DNA of 51,380 nt from Clostridiaceae bacterium (lineage in GTDB: Bacteria; Bacillota; Clostridia; Saccharofermentanales; Fastidiosipilaceae). This document shows, one piece after another, positions 17,917-25,400 of this stretch (position 1 is the first letter of the stretch; each line of letters begins with the position of its first letter). The DNA is taken from positions 1 through 51,380 of the forward strand of contig JAAYOA010000124.1 in NCBI GenBank assembly GCA_012520525.1, given 5' to 3'. The notes under the pieces are model-generated. The model was given only the letters and a program-made list of their open reading frames with translations, searched no databases and was not told the DNA's origin. A program made the translations under genes and the position numbers.

Positions 17917-18780
17917 CTAGGCAAAGAGCAATTCCATAGTTTTGCAATAAATCTTCTTAACCGCTTCCCCTGATTCACAATATCTGTCGACAATTGTAAA
18001 ACCGTCATTGATCACTCTTACTGCTTCACTGTCAAAGGGAATCCGACCCATAAACGGCAGGTCGTGGTCCTCGCAATAGGCTTCAATGATCTCTGATTTT
18101 GACAAATTCGTATCATATTTATTGATACAAATGGCTGTCTTCGTACCAAACTTCGCCGCCGTGTCGATAATCCGCTCCATATCACTGATGCCGGACACCG
18201 ATGGTTCAGCTACAATCAGCACCATATCTACACCTGTAATCGAGGCGATAACCGGACAACCTATGCCAGGCGAACCATCTATGATTGCTAAGTCTGCTTC
18301 TTTGATTGCCTCTTTCATCTGTTTCTTAACTTCAGATACGAGCATCCCTGAAGTACCACTGCCCATCTTGAGCTGAGCCGTGGAAAAGACCTTTTCTTCA
18401 TCTTTGTAGAGCATCAAATCGCCTGCCACCGCAGGAACCATCTTGATTGCACCTGCAGGACAGACAAATTCGCAGACACTGCAGCCTTCACAAGCATATT
18501 CATCTACTCGGTAGGTATTATTAAATTCTATAGCGTCAAAGCGACAGTGGTCTCTGCACGCGTCACACTCGATACATAGCTCTGGATCGATGATTGCTTT
18601 AGGCAGTCCATAATAATCCGATTTTTCAGGTTCCTTCTGCCAGCCCATAATCAAGTGTAGGTTCGGTGCATCTACATCACAGTCCGCATAAGCTTTGGCT
18701 TCGGCAAGTTTGATAAATGCACTGGAAATAGTCGTCTTTCCCGTACCGCCTTTGCCGCTTAAAATAAGTAGCTGCTTCAT
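17917..18780 (-). CDS. MinD-superfamily ATPase with inserted ferredoxin domain (second of pair)
   Basis: A 287-residue deviant-Walker ATPase (SGKGGTGKTT at 8-17) with two 4Fe-4S ferredoxin motifs inserted after the first strands: CIECDACRDHC and CEGCSVCEFVC. The segment LAIIDGSPGIGCPV holds the Walker B acid. These proteins pair with NifX/ORP-type proteins in anaerobes and are thought to help assemble or load metal clusters. Its ATG overlaps the stop of the upstream paralogue (ATGA, 18777-18780), so the two are made in coupled amounts and may form a heterodimer (inference). Confidence 0.93.
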   Translation of the reverse strand: MKQLLILSGKGGTGKTTISSAFIKLAEAKAYADCDVDAPNLHLIMGWQKEPEKSDYYGLPKAIIDPELCIECDACRDHCRFDAIEFNNTYRVDEYACEGCSVCEFVCPAGAIKMVPAVAGDLMLYKDEEKVFSTAQLKMGSGTSGMLVSEVKKQMKEAIKEADLAIIDGSPGIGCPVIASITGVDMVLIVAEPSVSGISDMERIIDTAAKFGTKTAICINKYDTNLSKSEIIEAYCEDHDLPFMGRIPFDSEAVRVINDGFTIVDRYCESGEAVKKIYCKTMELLFA

Positions 18781-19619
18781 GCTTTCACCTCCTCGACTAC
18801 AGTTTCCAGCAAATCAGTGAATAAAGCGCGATACTTTTCCCATTCTCGACTGGCAATTTTGCCGTTTGAATTAAGCGTGCCGAGTTCACGATCAAAAGGT
18901 ATTCGCGCCAAAATTTTAATATTATTTTTTTTACAGAAAGCCTCGGCCGGATTATCATCTGCTTGACATTTATTAAGAACAGCACCGAAAGGTTTGTCGA
19001 ATAAGTTGACCAGTTCGTATACCATATTGAAATTGTGTACACCAAACAAGGTCGGTTCGGCAACCAAAATACAGTAATCTGCATCTTTGATACTTTCCAT
19101 AACGATACAGGCACTGCCCGGCGGACAGTCGATCAATGTGAGATCAGCAGCATTTTCTTTGTTATCTTCTAACAATTTATTGATCAGGGGAATCCCTGTC
19201 GCTTCGCCGGTATTGAGGATGCCGCTATTAACTTGAACTCGGTCCGATCGACCACTCTGGATCTTACCGATCGGCTTATTTTTTTCGGTCAGAGCCTGCT
19301 GGGGACAAACCAACATACAGCCGCCGCAGGAATGGCAAACATCTTCAAAAATAATGAGGCGATCTTTAACATAGGCAAGGGCATTAAACTTGCAAAATTC
19401 GACACATTTCCGGCAACCGTTACAAAGTTCTTGGTCAACCAGGGCAATCTTTACATTAACTTCAGTTTCTTCAACATCCGTTGGTTTAAAAAATAAATGC
19501 CCGTTTGGTTCTTCGACATCACAGTCTAAATATGATGCAGCCTTGGCTACTGCCGCCAAATTGACGGAGACCAGGGTCTTCCCTGTACCGCCTTTTCCAC
19601 TCAGCACAGCGATTTTCAT
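18777..19619 (-). CDS. MinD-superfamily ATPase with inserted ferredoxin domain (first of pair)
   Basis: A 280-residue paralogue of the next gene. The start is the ATG at 19619 with GGAGG upstream. It has MKIAVLSGKGGTGKT, the two 4Fe-4S motifs CNGCRKCVEFC and CHSCGGCMLVC, and LTLIDCPPGSACIV. It begins one base after the stop of the NifX-like gene and overlaps the next ATPase gene by four bases. In place of the usual long C-terminal membrane helix of MinD it ends in a plain acidic stretch, so membrane targeting is not expected. Confidence 0.93.
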   Translation of the reverse strand: MKIAVLSGKGGTGKTLVSVNLAAVAKAASYLDCDVEEPNGHLFFKPTDVEETEVNVKIALVDQELCNGCRKCVEFCKFNALAYVKDRLIIFEDVCHSCGGCMLVCPQQALTEKNKPIGKIQSGRSDRVQVNSGILNTGEATGIPLINKLLEDNKENAADLTLIDCPPGSACIVMESIKDADYCILVAEPTLFGVHNFNMVYELVNLFDKPFGAVLNKCQADDNPAEAFCKKNNIKILARIPFDRELGTLNSNGKIASREWEKYRALFTDLLETVVEEVKA

Positions 19620-19620
19620 A

Positions 19621-19989
19621 TTAGTTGCCTCCATGACCGTGGAAGCCTGCATGGATCTCGTCTAGTGGATCAAGTTTGTTGGTCAAATAGGCGTCAATAT
19701 TAGCCTGTGCAGTCGCCGGTATGGACTTAAACAGCTTGATATCCGCAGCCATGAGAACATTGGCTGCCTTTTCGCCACAGCGAGGAGTCAGTAGGATTTT
19801 GGCACCGCTGTCCACGATGACCTGAGCCGCTTTGATGCCGGCGCCACCGGTACTTGTTGCAGCTGAATTGTCAATAAATGTAGCTTCATCTTTCTCAGTA
19901 TCATAAATTAAATAATAAGGTGCGCGACCAAATGATTCACATATATCAGTCTGCATATTTTTTTCATTTACAGGAATCGCTATTTTCAT
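19621..19989 (-). CDS. NifX/ORP-type cluster-binding protein
   Basis: A 122-residue NifX/NafY-fold protein. The start is the ATG at 19989, preceded by AAGGAGG; an in-frame start at 20025 lacks one. It reads MKIAIPVNEKNMQTDICESFGRAPYYLIYD, then AAQVIVDSGAKILLTPRCGEKAANVL, with the C-terminal GFHGHGGN carrying two His. It precedes the two ferredoxin-MinD ATPases with a one-base gap, which points to a carrier protein that they load. The quoted N-terminal stretch spans residues 1-30 and its key Cys is in the DICESFG segment. Confidence 0.92.
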   Translation of the reverse strand: MKIAIPVNEKNMQTDICESFGRAPYYLIYDTEKDEATFIDNSAATSTGGAGIKAAQVIVDSGAKILLTPRCGEKAANVLMAADIKLFKSIPATAQANIDAYLTNKLDPLDEIHAGFHGHGGN

Positions 19990-20086
19990 AGTATCGTCCT
20001 CCTTGTAACAATTTAACATATTCAATGCTTTTAAAATTGCCTGCTAGGCAAATCAATATCTTAAAACTATTGTGATTTAACTTAAG

Positions 20087-20111
20087 ACAACCGGAGGACT
20101 GCTCCGGTTGT
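20087..20111 (-). terminator. Strong hairpin between DUF5320 and NifX-like genes
   Basis: ACAACCGGAG (20087-20096) and CTCCGGTTGT (20102-20111) form a perfect 10-bp stem with a 5-base loop. There is no good T tail on the minus strand, so it may act as a partial terminator, processing site or mRNA stabiliser that sets the ratio between the DUF5320 gene and the rest of the operon. Confidence 0.5.
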
Positions 20112-20139
20112 ATTGCTTGCTAAATGCCTCGCCGCGACC

Positions 20140-20463
20140 TTAAAGATTCTCTAATTCTGCGTCGATGGCATCTATTCTCTGTTGTAAAAATGATTTCTGT
20201 TCATTCAGAAAATCTTTATCGGACTGGGCTGAATCCTGATTCCTAAAGTCACTTCTGCAAAATTTATGTCCGCGGCCCATGCCACGTCCTCGACCAAATC
20301 CCATGCCCATGCCACGACCTGGATTGCCGCGTCCTCGACCAAATCCCATGCCCATGCCAAAACCAGCACCAGCAAATTTGGGGGTTTCATCTGTACAACG
20401 TCCAAGACCTCTACCGGTTGCTGCGCCAGCTCCCATCGGTCCACTTCCATCTCTTCTAGGCAT
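20140..20463 (-). CDS. DUF5320-like Gly/Met/Arg-rich small protein
   Basis: A 107-residue protein that begins MPRRDGSGPMGAGAATGRG, the start typical of DUF5320 proteins found beside NifX and MinD-like genes in anaerobes. The centre (about residues 34-65) is built of the unit GMGMGFGRGRG, repeated with a 15-residue period. The C-terminus is a helical, coiled-coil-like stretch (NEQKSFLQQRIDAIDAELENL in outline). Cys23 and Cys69 are the only cysteines. GAAGGAGG precedes the ATG. Function is unknown; it is the promoter-proximal gene of the metallocluster operon. Confidence 0.85.
   Translation of the reverse strand: MPRRDGSGPMGAGAATGRGLGRCTDETPKFAGAGFGMGMGFGRGRGNPGRGMGMGFGRGRGMGRGHKFCRSDFRNQDSAQSDKDFLNEQKSFLQQRIDAIDAELENL
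20285..20359 (-). repeat. Direct repeat inside the DUF5320 gene
   Basis: A 30-base sequence at 20285-20314 recurs without change at 20330-20359, a period of 45 bases (15 codons). It encodes the Gly-Met-Arg-rich repeat and keeps frame, so copy-number change would alter repeat number without breaking the gene. Confidence 0.9.
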
Positions 20464-20542
20464 AATATTCCTCCTTCATATTCGTACATATCTGTACATA
20501 TTCGTAAAGTTATTTAATTCATTAATTCTGTGACTTATGTTT

Positions 20543-20593
20543 ATGTCATATGTCACTTACAGTTTTATTGTACATGATTAATGTCATATGTCA
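20543..20593. promoter_or_regulatory. Twin identical 13-bp elements around the metallocluster operon promoter
   Basis: The sequence ATGTCATATGTCA occurs at 20543-20555 and again at 20581-20593, 38 bases start to start. One copy covers the -35 element and the other lies near the expected transcription start. Each has the dyad core CATATG. This layout suits a regulator that blocks the promoter by binding both sites. Confidence 0.55.
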
Positions 20594-20594
20594 A
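20567..20594 (-). promoter_or_regulatory. Promoter of the DUF5320-NifX-MinD operon
   Basis: On the minus strand a perfect TTGACA (20589-20594), 16 bases, then TACAAT (20567-20572). It is about 104 bases before the DUF5320 start codon, leaving a leader that contains further ATATGTAC/GAATATG repeats at about 20480-20510. Confidence 0.7.
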
Positions 20595-20623
20595 TAACTT
20601 ATATGAATTAATTGTAAAATAAT

Positions 20624-20655
20624 AGCCTGACGACTGGCTTTTCTGTCATCAGGCT
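20624..20655 (-). terminator. Terminator after the methyltransferase gene
   Basis: AGCCTGACGAC (20624-20634) and GTCATCAGGCT (20645-20655) pair over 11 bases with one mismatch. The minus-strand tail is ATTATTTTAC. It separates the SAM methyltransferase from the metallocluster operon promoter. Confidence 0.65.
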
Positions 20656-20728
20656 GAAGTCTTTAGATCTTTTTATTGATCCTATATTTTACTTGCTAAA
20701 CCATTTTGATCATTAGAGTAAGAAAATT

Positions 20729-21388
20729 TTATTTAATACAGTTGAAATAGGCCATTGCTTTCTCGTTGTTGACATCAACTTGGGAATAAAACTGATTTAG
20801 TTCTGTTTTTAATTCTTGCAATGTGTGAAAAGGTGGCGTAAACCAGCCTTTAGGAGCTAAAATGCGATTGACAACAAAATCCGTGCGATTCATTTCATTT
20901 TTGATATAAAGGCAACCACAGAACGTACCTCCCTTTTTTAGGACGCGGGTCGTTTCTTGGAATGCAGCTTTTTTGTCGGGAAAAGCATGAAACCCATTCA
21001 TCGACAAAACGATGTCGAAGCTTGCGTCTGCAAAGGGCAGACTACCCACATCCCCCTGCACAAACACGACATGGTCCAACCCCGCCCGGGCGAAGCGATG
21101 ACGAGCCTGTGCCAACATATCCTCTGAGTAATCCAGACAAGTAACTGAGGCATCTGGCAACTGACTGTACTTTGCCACTGTAAAAACCCCTGTGCCCACC
21201 GGTACATCTAATAAATGTCCTGAAAAATTAGGAGGGATGGCAGCGAGAACCTGATCAGCAATGCCCCAATCATTTACCCCACCCCAGAAAAATGAGATGT
21301 AGAGTTTTGACCACCATTTGCTCTGGGTTAACGTGTCGTCATATATATTCTTGGACGCCGCATAGGCCGCTTTAAGATCTGCTTTCAT
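20729..21388 (-). CDS. Class I SAM-dependent methyltransferase
   Basis: A 219-residue methyltransferase of the Methyltransf_11/UbiE-like group. SAM-binding motif I is LLDVPVGTGVFT near residue 60, followed by VTCLDYSEDMLAQAR (acidic loop), FVQGDVGSLPFADASFDIVLSM and RVLKKGGTFCGCLYIKN (given here in parts). The target cannot be told from sequence; small-molecule, lipid or quinone acceptors are all possible. It stands alone, 270 bases after the PglX-type gene and before a terminator; nothing else was seen in the gap 21389-21658. Confidence 0.88.
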   Translation of the reverse strand: MKADLKAAYAASKNIYDDTLTQSKWWSKLYISFFWGGVNDWGIADQVLAAIPPNFSGHLLDVPVGTGVFTVAKYSQLPDASVTCLDYSEDMLAQARHRFARAGLDHVVFVQGDVGSLPFADASFDIVLSMNGFHAFPDKKAAFQETTRVLKKGGTFCGCLYIKNEMNRTDFVVNRILAPKGWFTPPFHTLQELKTELNQFYSQVDVNNEKAMAYFNCIK

Positions 21389-21658
21389 GGTGCGCCTTCA
21401 CTCTATTCTTTGTGTGTCTAGGTCTTGTTGGTTGGTTTTATTAAATCAAGAAACAATCCAATAATGAGGTCATCCTTTGGTTAGTTAGCTGTTGTTAACT
21501 CAATTATAATTTTTTCTTAGGGAGTCGGCAAATAAATTATTTTTAGATCTCTTTAAAAAATGATTCTCGCAACCGCCGCAACTGCTGCTATAAAAGTATG
21601 TTATAGCCATTCATATAAATTAAGTACGCAAGTCACTCAAAATAACAAATCAAGTCGC

Positions 21659-24600
21659 TCAACGAATTGGGGCTAGGATATCTTGCAGCATAGCATAATT
21701 ATGTGCGATGCCATCTGCCAACTCGAGGCGAATATCTGTATTTATTAATGACTCAACCCTTTTGATGTAACACTGTAATTCGGCAATTTGGTTACTTAAT
21801 TTATTAATTCGACGCCCAAATTTCTGGCGCTGAGTCGAATCTACAGCGACATACGCCTTTTCTAATTCTGCTAATTCGGCATTATAGTTTTTTAACTGAA
21901 TTAACAGATATTGATCACGTAAAATGGGAAGTGTGTTTTTTTGAAAACGATGAATATACATCAGTCCTTTAAAGCTGCCTTTTCTACCACTATCAAACAA
22001 CCAATAGATAGGGCGCTTGCGATACATTTTTAGATGATCGGCATAGAATTCTCGCAGAAAATAACGTCTGATGGTACGTCTGGCGGCAGCTTCGGACATT
22101 TGTTTCTCGGTTAAACCATAAGCTATAAACTGTAAATTCTCTGATAAAGTAGATGTACCGTACACGCTCTCAACCCAATTGATAAATAAACTTGTCAAGT
22201 CACCACCTAATTTAGATTGGTCAGAACTGCATATGGGAACAATTGATTGCTTAGATTGATATGACAAATCACTGCCAGTCGGCGGACAGTTATACGCTAG
22301 TGTTTGAGAGTCATATTTTGCTGTAAAAACAACTCTGTCTACATTTGTAGGTGATTCCTGGGCTTTGTTATCGTACCTGCCCAAAATACAGCCTACTGCA
22401 TAGGAAATCAGATTCCGTATGTCGATCTTTAGATCTGCCCGATGCAACGTGATCGCCTGTTCAGACACGGCGGGCTGCAACTCATCTTCTAGTTTATAGA
22501 TTTGTATAAAATATCGATTGATCGCTTCTTCACAGAGTTGCATACGTTTCCGGCGATCCCGACAGCGTCGCTCCCATATGCCAAAGGCATCCTCAATTCG
22601 ATCCACAGGCTGGACAAGGGGATGACATTCAAAATGCCAGGACGTCTCCCGCTCTTCCCAGTCCAACCGGGCGATGGCAATGCACTCTTCTACAAGTCGA
22701 CTGACCTGAGTTTTACCTGATTTTGATTCAATCACTGGCAGACGCGCCACATCGCCAACTTGATAGTTGATCGTAGGGGCAATCAATTGAAGCATCTCAG
22801 ATGCCACAACAGAATTGCAAAATCCCAGCAAATAATACAGGTTCTCGCCGGCATCATAGAATGACATACCAGCAAAATCTGAGAGATGATGTTCTTTGTA
22901 CCTAAATGAAGGTCTACCCGAGCTAATAAGGGACCACGTTCCGGCAGGTTTAAATTTTAAATCGTCCGGATAATCTTGGGCATTCCTTCCCTCAGCTTTT
23001 GGATTACCAAAAAGGGGGCTTCCGCCCTTTGACCAATCTACGACGTAATCTTCATTGCCAAACCAGCGCCGCTCTCTACCTCCTTTGTTGTATGGAAACC
23101 ATCTGCAGTTGGAGGCGATTGCCTCGGTCGCCGTATTAGCGTCATAGCAGATCTGATCAGGCTTCACTTCCCACCAGTAGCGTAGAAAACGCCTATTGTC
23201 TCCCGTCTGAATACCCGTTCTTACAATGGCATAGTCAGACAGAGGTCTTCCTTTTGCAAAAGCTGCCAACATATCTGGGCTCGCCCAATAAGCGATAGGA
23301 ACACCTGGAATGGAAGCAAACCCACGCTGATCCGCGACATAGCGATAGCAACATTCAGAACACCTCAAAGCCTCCAATACCTTCTGTTCCTGTACTGCCA
23401 TACCGCCCTTAAATTCGGATAAGCGAAAGTATATACCCGGTTCTCGAACAACTTCATTTTTCACAACAAAAGTACAAAGAGGTACTGTCGCCACTTTAAA
23501 CGCCGAATACTCCATCTGAATCAGCGAAGTGATCGTCTTATGTTCAACGATATAGCGTCGCAGCGGTTCATGTCGTTTGATAAACATCCAAACAAGAGGC
23601 GTCATGTATGCAGTATAGCCGCCCGGCTCGCAAAACTCCAGATTGCGATAGATAAAGGCACTGAACAAATCAGCTGAGTAGTCCTTATAATGAGTTAATA
23701 AATAGGTCTTTAGGTGGACATCAAATTTATTTAAATAAGGTGGATTGGTACAGACGATCGAATACCTTCGGGACAATAGCTCTGCCTGGATGAGCAGTTG
23801 CTCAGATCGCGGTCGTTGAAAAAAGTTCTTATGATCTAAAGTCAATTTGGGATTCGTAGGACTGATTTTTAGCAAGGCACCCACTTCTTTAGCATGACGG
23901 AAAGCATCTAAAAGTTCATTATGAAAACCATTAACTACATCTGTATGTGCAATAAAGTCTTGCTCCCACCGAACACATCCATGACTGCTCTCTTGCAGCG
24001 ACACAATATGGGGATGGACGTCCCGTTCTAAAAAATAAGAATCATAGGAGCAAGCAGTCATTGTTAATACAAAGCTGGCGATTTGTACACACCTGTCATC
24101 GATGTCAATACCAAATAAGTTGTGTTTGATAATTTCTGCAGCAGCTGCTGCTTCGGAATAGCCCTGCTCCCTGTAGATCGCCATATACACTTTGAAGGCA
24201 TAAACCAAAATATGACCACAGCCGACGCAGGGATCGAGGAATGTTAATGTCTGAGGACGCAGACCTTCTGTGTTTTTTTCCTCAGAATTATTATGGTCAG
24301 CTGTTATAATAGGAGGCACATAAAATTTTAATTGTTCTTCTAGTCGAGAATCCTGTTGATGCTCCAGCCAGTAGCGCCCCAAGGAATTATCTACCATGTA
24401 CCGCACCACCCATTCCGTCGTGAACACCTGGGTAGCAATGGAGATATCCTCCTTTTTGATCACACCTTTATTTATATTTATGATTTCATCCCGCTTCTGA
24501 GCAATAAAATACTGATACAGCCAGCCTATGATTTCGGGTTTTCCTCGCCAACAGCTGTCAGGTATATCTCTGACGAGCCGGTGTACAACGCCATCCCATT

Positions 24601-25063
24601 GAAAAAGATTTTGAGGTAAAAGTTTTTCCAAATAAAAAGAAACATTGCCAAATAAACAGGGCAGCTTTTGTCTTAAACTGCGACAATATACTAAAAATAA
24701 ATCTAGATAGAGAGAATGAGTTGGACTATTTTCTTTTAGTCTCTCCGCCTGCTGTCGCTCCAACTCAGGAAGGTCAATGTCAACAACCGTTTTTAGCATG
24801 GCAGGTTGAAACCTACCACTGTCATCTGCAAATAACCTATCTATACCCGGTAGAAAGCCGTTAATTTCCATAAAACGCAGAGCAATCACACGACAGAACC
24901 ATTCGCTGGCCGCCTCTTCGACGAGTGCATCAATTTCTTTTTTTTGCCCAGCGACAGCTAAATGAGTTTCTGTTCTGCTCATCTTCTGAACCTGTTCAGT
25001 CAACTGGGTGACCAATTCGGCATGTGCCCAAACGGCAAATTTTTCTATTGCAGCATGATCCAT
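21659..25063 (-). CDS. PglX-type adenine-specific DNA methyltransferase, solitary
   Basis: A 1134-residue protein resembling BREX-1 PglX. The N-terminus (about 1-200) is helical, with FCRVIALRFMEINGFLP. SAM-binding motif I, FLDPCVGCGHILVYAF, is near residue 273, and the N6-adenine catalytic motif NPPY (in VCTNPPYLNKF) is near residue 439. The region after about 560 is a target-recognition-like segment, and the C-terminus has KRPIYWLFDSGRKGSFKGLMY and LADGIAHNYA, features I associate with PglX. A nuclease motif could not be identified. No other BREX gene (brxA, brxB, brxC, pglZ, brxL) lies next to it; flanks are a methyltransferase and pyruvate kinase. It may be an orphan methylase, a type IIG-like fused enzyme, or a relic. 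Confidence 0.85.
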   Translation of the reverse strand: MDHAAIEKFAVWAHAELVTQLTEQVQKMSRTETHLAVAGQKKEIDALVEEAASEWFCRVIALRFMEINGFLPGIDRLFADDSGRFQPAMLKTVVDIDLPELERQQAERLKENSPTHSLYLDLFLVYCRSLRQKLPCLFGNVSFYLEKLLPQNLFQWDGVVHRLVRDIPDSCWRGKPEIIGWLYQYFIAQKRDEIININKGVIKKEDISIATQVFTTEWVVRYMVDNSLGRYWLEHQQDSRLEEQLKFYVPPIITADHNNSEEKNTEGLRPQTLTFLDPCVGCGHILVYAFKVYMAIYREQGYSEAAAAAEIIKHNLFGIDIDDRCVQIASFVLTMTACSYDSYFLERDVHPHIVSLQESSHGCVRWEQDFIAHTDVVNGFHNELLDAFRHAKEVGALLKISPTNPKLTLDHKNFFQRPRSEQLLIQAELLSRRYSIVCTNPPYLNKFDVHLKTYLLTHYKDYSADLFSAFIYRNLEFCEPGGYTAYMTPLVWMFIKRHEPLRRYIVEHKTITSLIQMEYSAFKVATVPLCTFVVKNEVVREPGIYFRLSEFKGGMAVQEQKVLEALRCSECCYRYVADQRGFASIPGVPIAYWASPDMLAAFAKGRPLSDYAIVRTGIQTGDNRRFLRYWWEVKPDQICYDANTATEAIASNCRWFPYNKGGRERRWFGNEDYVVDWSKGGSPLFGNPKAEGRNAQDYPDDLKFKPAGTWSLISSGRPSFRYKEHHLSDFAGMSFYDAGENLYYLLGFCNSVVASEMLQLIAPTINYQVGDVARLPVIESKSGKTQVSRLVEECIAIARLDWEERETSWHFECHPLVQPVDRIEDAFGIWERRCRDRRKRMQLCEEAINRYFIQIYKLEDELQPAVSEQAITLHRADLKIDIRNLISYAVGCILGRYDNKAQESPTNVDRVVFTAKYDSQTLAYNCPPTGSDLSYQSKQSIVPICSSDQSKLGGDLTSLFINWVESVYGTSTLSENLQFIAYGLTEKQMSEAAARRTIRRYFLREFYADHLKMYRKRPIYWLFDSGRKGSFKGLMYIHRFQKNTLPILRDQYLLIQLKNYNAELAELEKAYVAVDSTQRQKFGRRINKLSNQIAELQCYIKRVESLINTDIRLELADGIAHNYAMLQDILAPIR

Positions 25064-25214
25064 ATTTTTACATCTAAAATTATTTCAACCGCTTCATCGG
25101 CTCAAGTCAATTTGAATGGGACTAGCCAAACCTATTACTAAATGGCAAAGTTTATTTCAACTCGCTTTATTATAACGGACAAATCTATATTACGGACAAT
25201 TCGCAAATATTACG

Positions 25215-25254
25215 CAAAAACAAAAAGTCCGTCATACAACTGGACACGACGGAC
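25215..25254 (-). terminator. Terminator after the pyruvate kinase gene
   Basis: GTCCGTC (25227-25233) and GACGGAC (25248-25254) form a 7-bp stem. On the minus strand it is followed by TTTTTGTTTTTGCG. It lies about 150 bases after the pyruvate kinase stop and before the PglX start, in a 337-base gap (25064-25400) with no other feature. Confidence 0.75.
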
Positions 25255-25400
25255 GGAATTGAAAGTTCACATCAACACAACAAAATAAACAGTACTCATT
25301 GAAATAAACTTAGTGCACTACTTAAAATTTTAATTAGTACTTTATATTGTGTTTCCATGCACATAATACTTAATAAGACCCTTTTATAATTATATAGGTA

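Noticed and set aside
20285-20359. Possible short CRISPR-like array (repeated 30-mers with 15-base spacing)
   Set aside because: Only two copies, the spacer is short, and the repeat is in frame inside a Gly/Met/Arg-rich coding region.
16534-20463. Nitrogen fixation cluster (NifX-like genes)
   Set aside because: No nifH, nifD, nifK, nifE, nifN or nifB is present; NifX-fold proteins with MinD-like ATPases occur in many non-fixing anaerobes.
20205-20489. Alternative open frames overlapping the DUF5320 gene on both strands
   Set aside because: They are created by the repetitive GC-rich codons; only the frame starting at 20463 has a GGAGG site and a family match.
21659-25063. A full BREX defence island
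   Set aside because: Only the PglX-type gene is present; neighbours are a small methyltransferase and pyruvate kinase, and no other BREX component occurs in the window.
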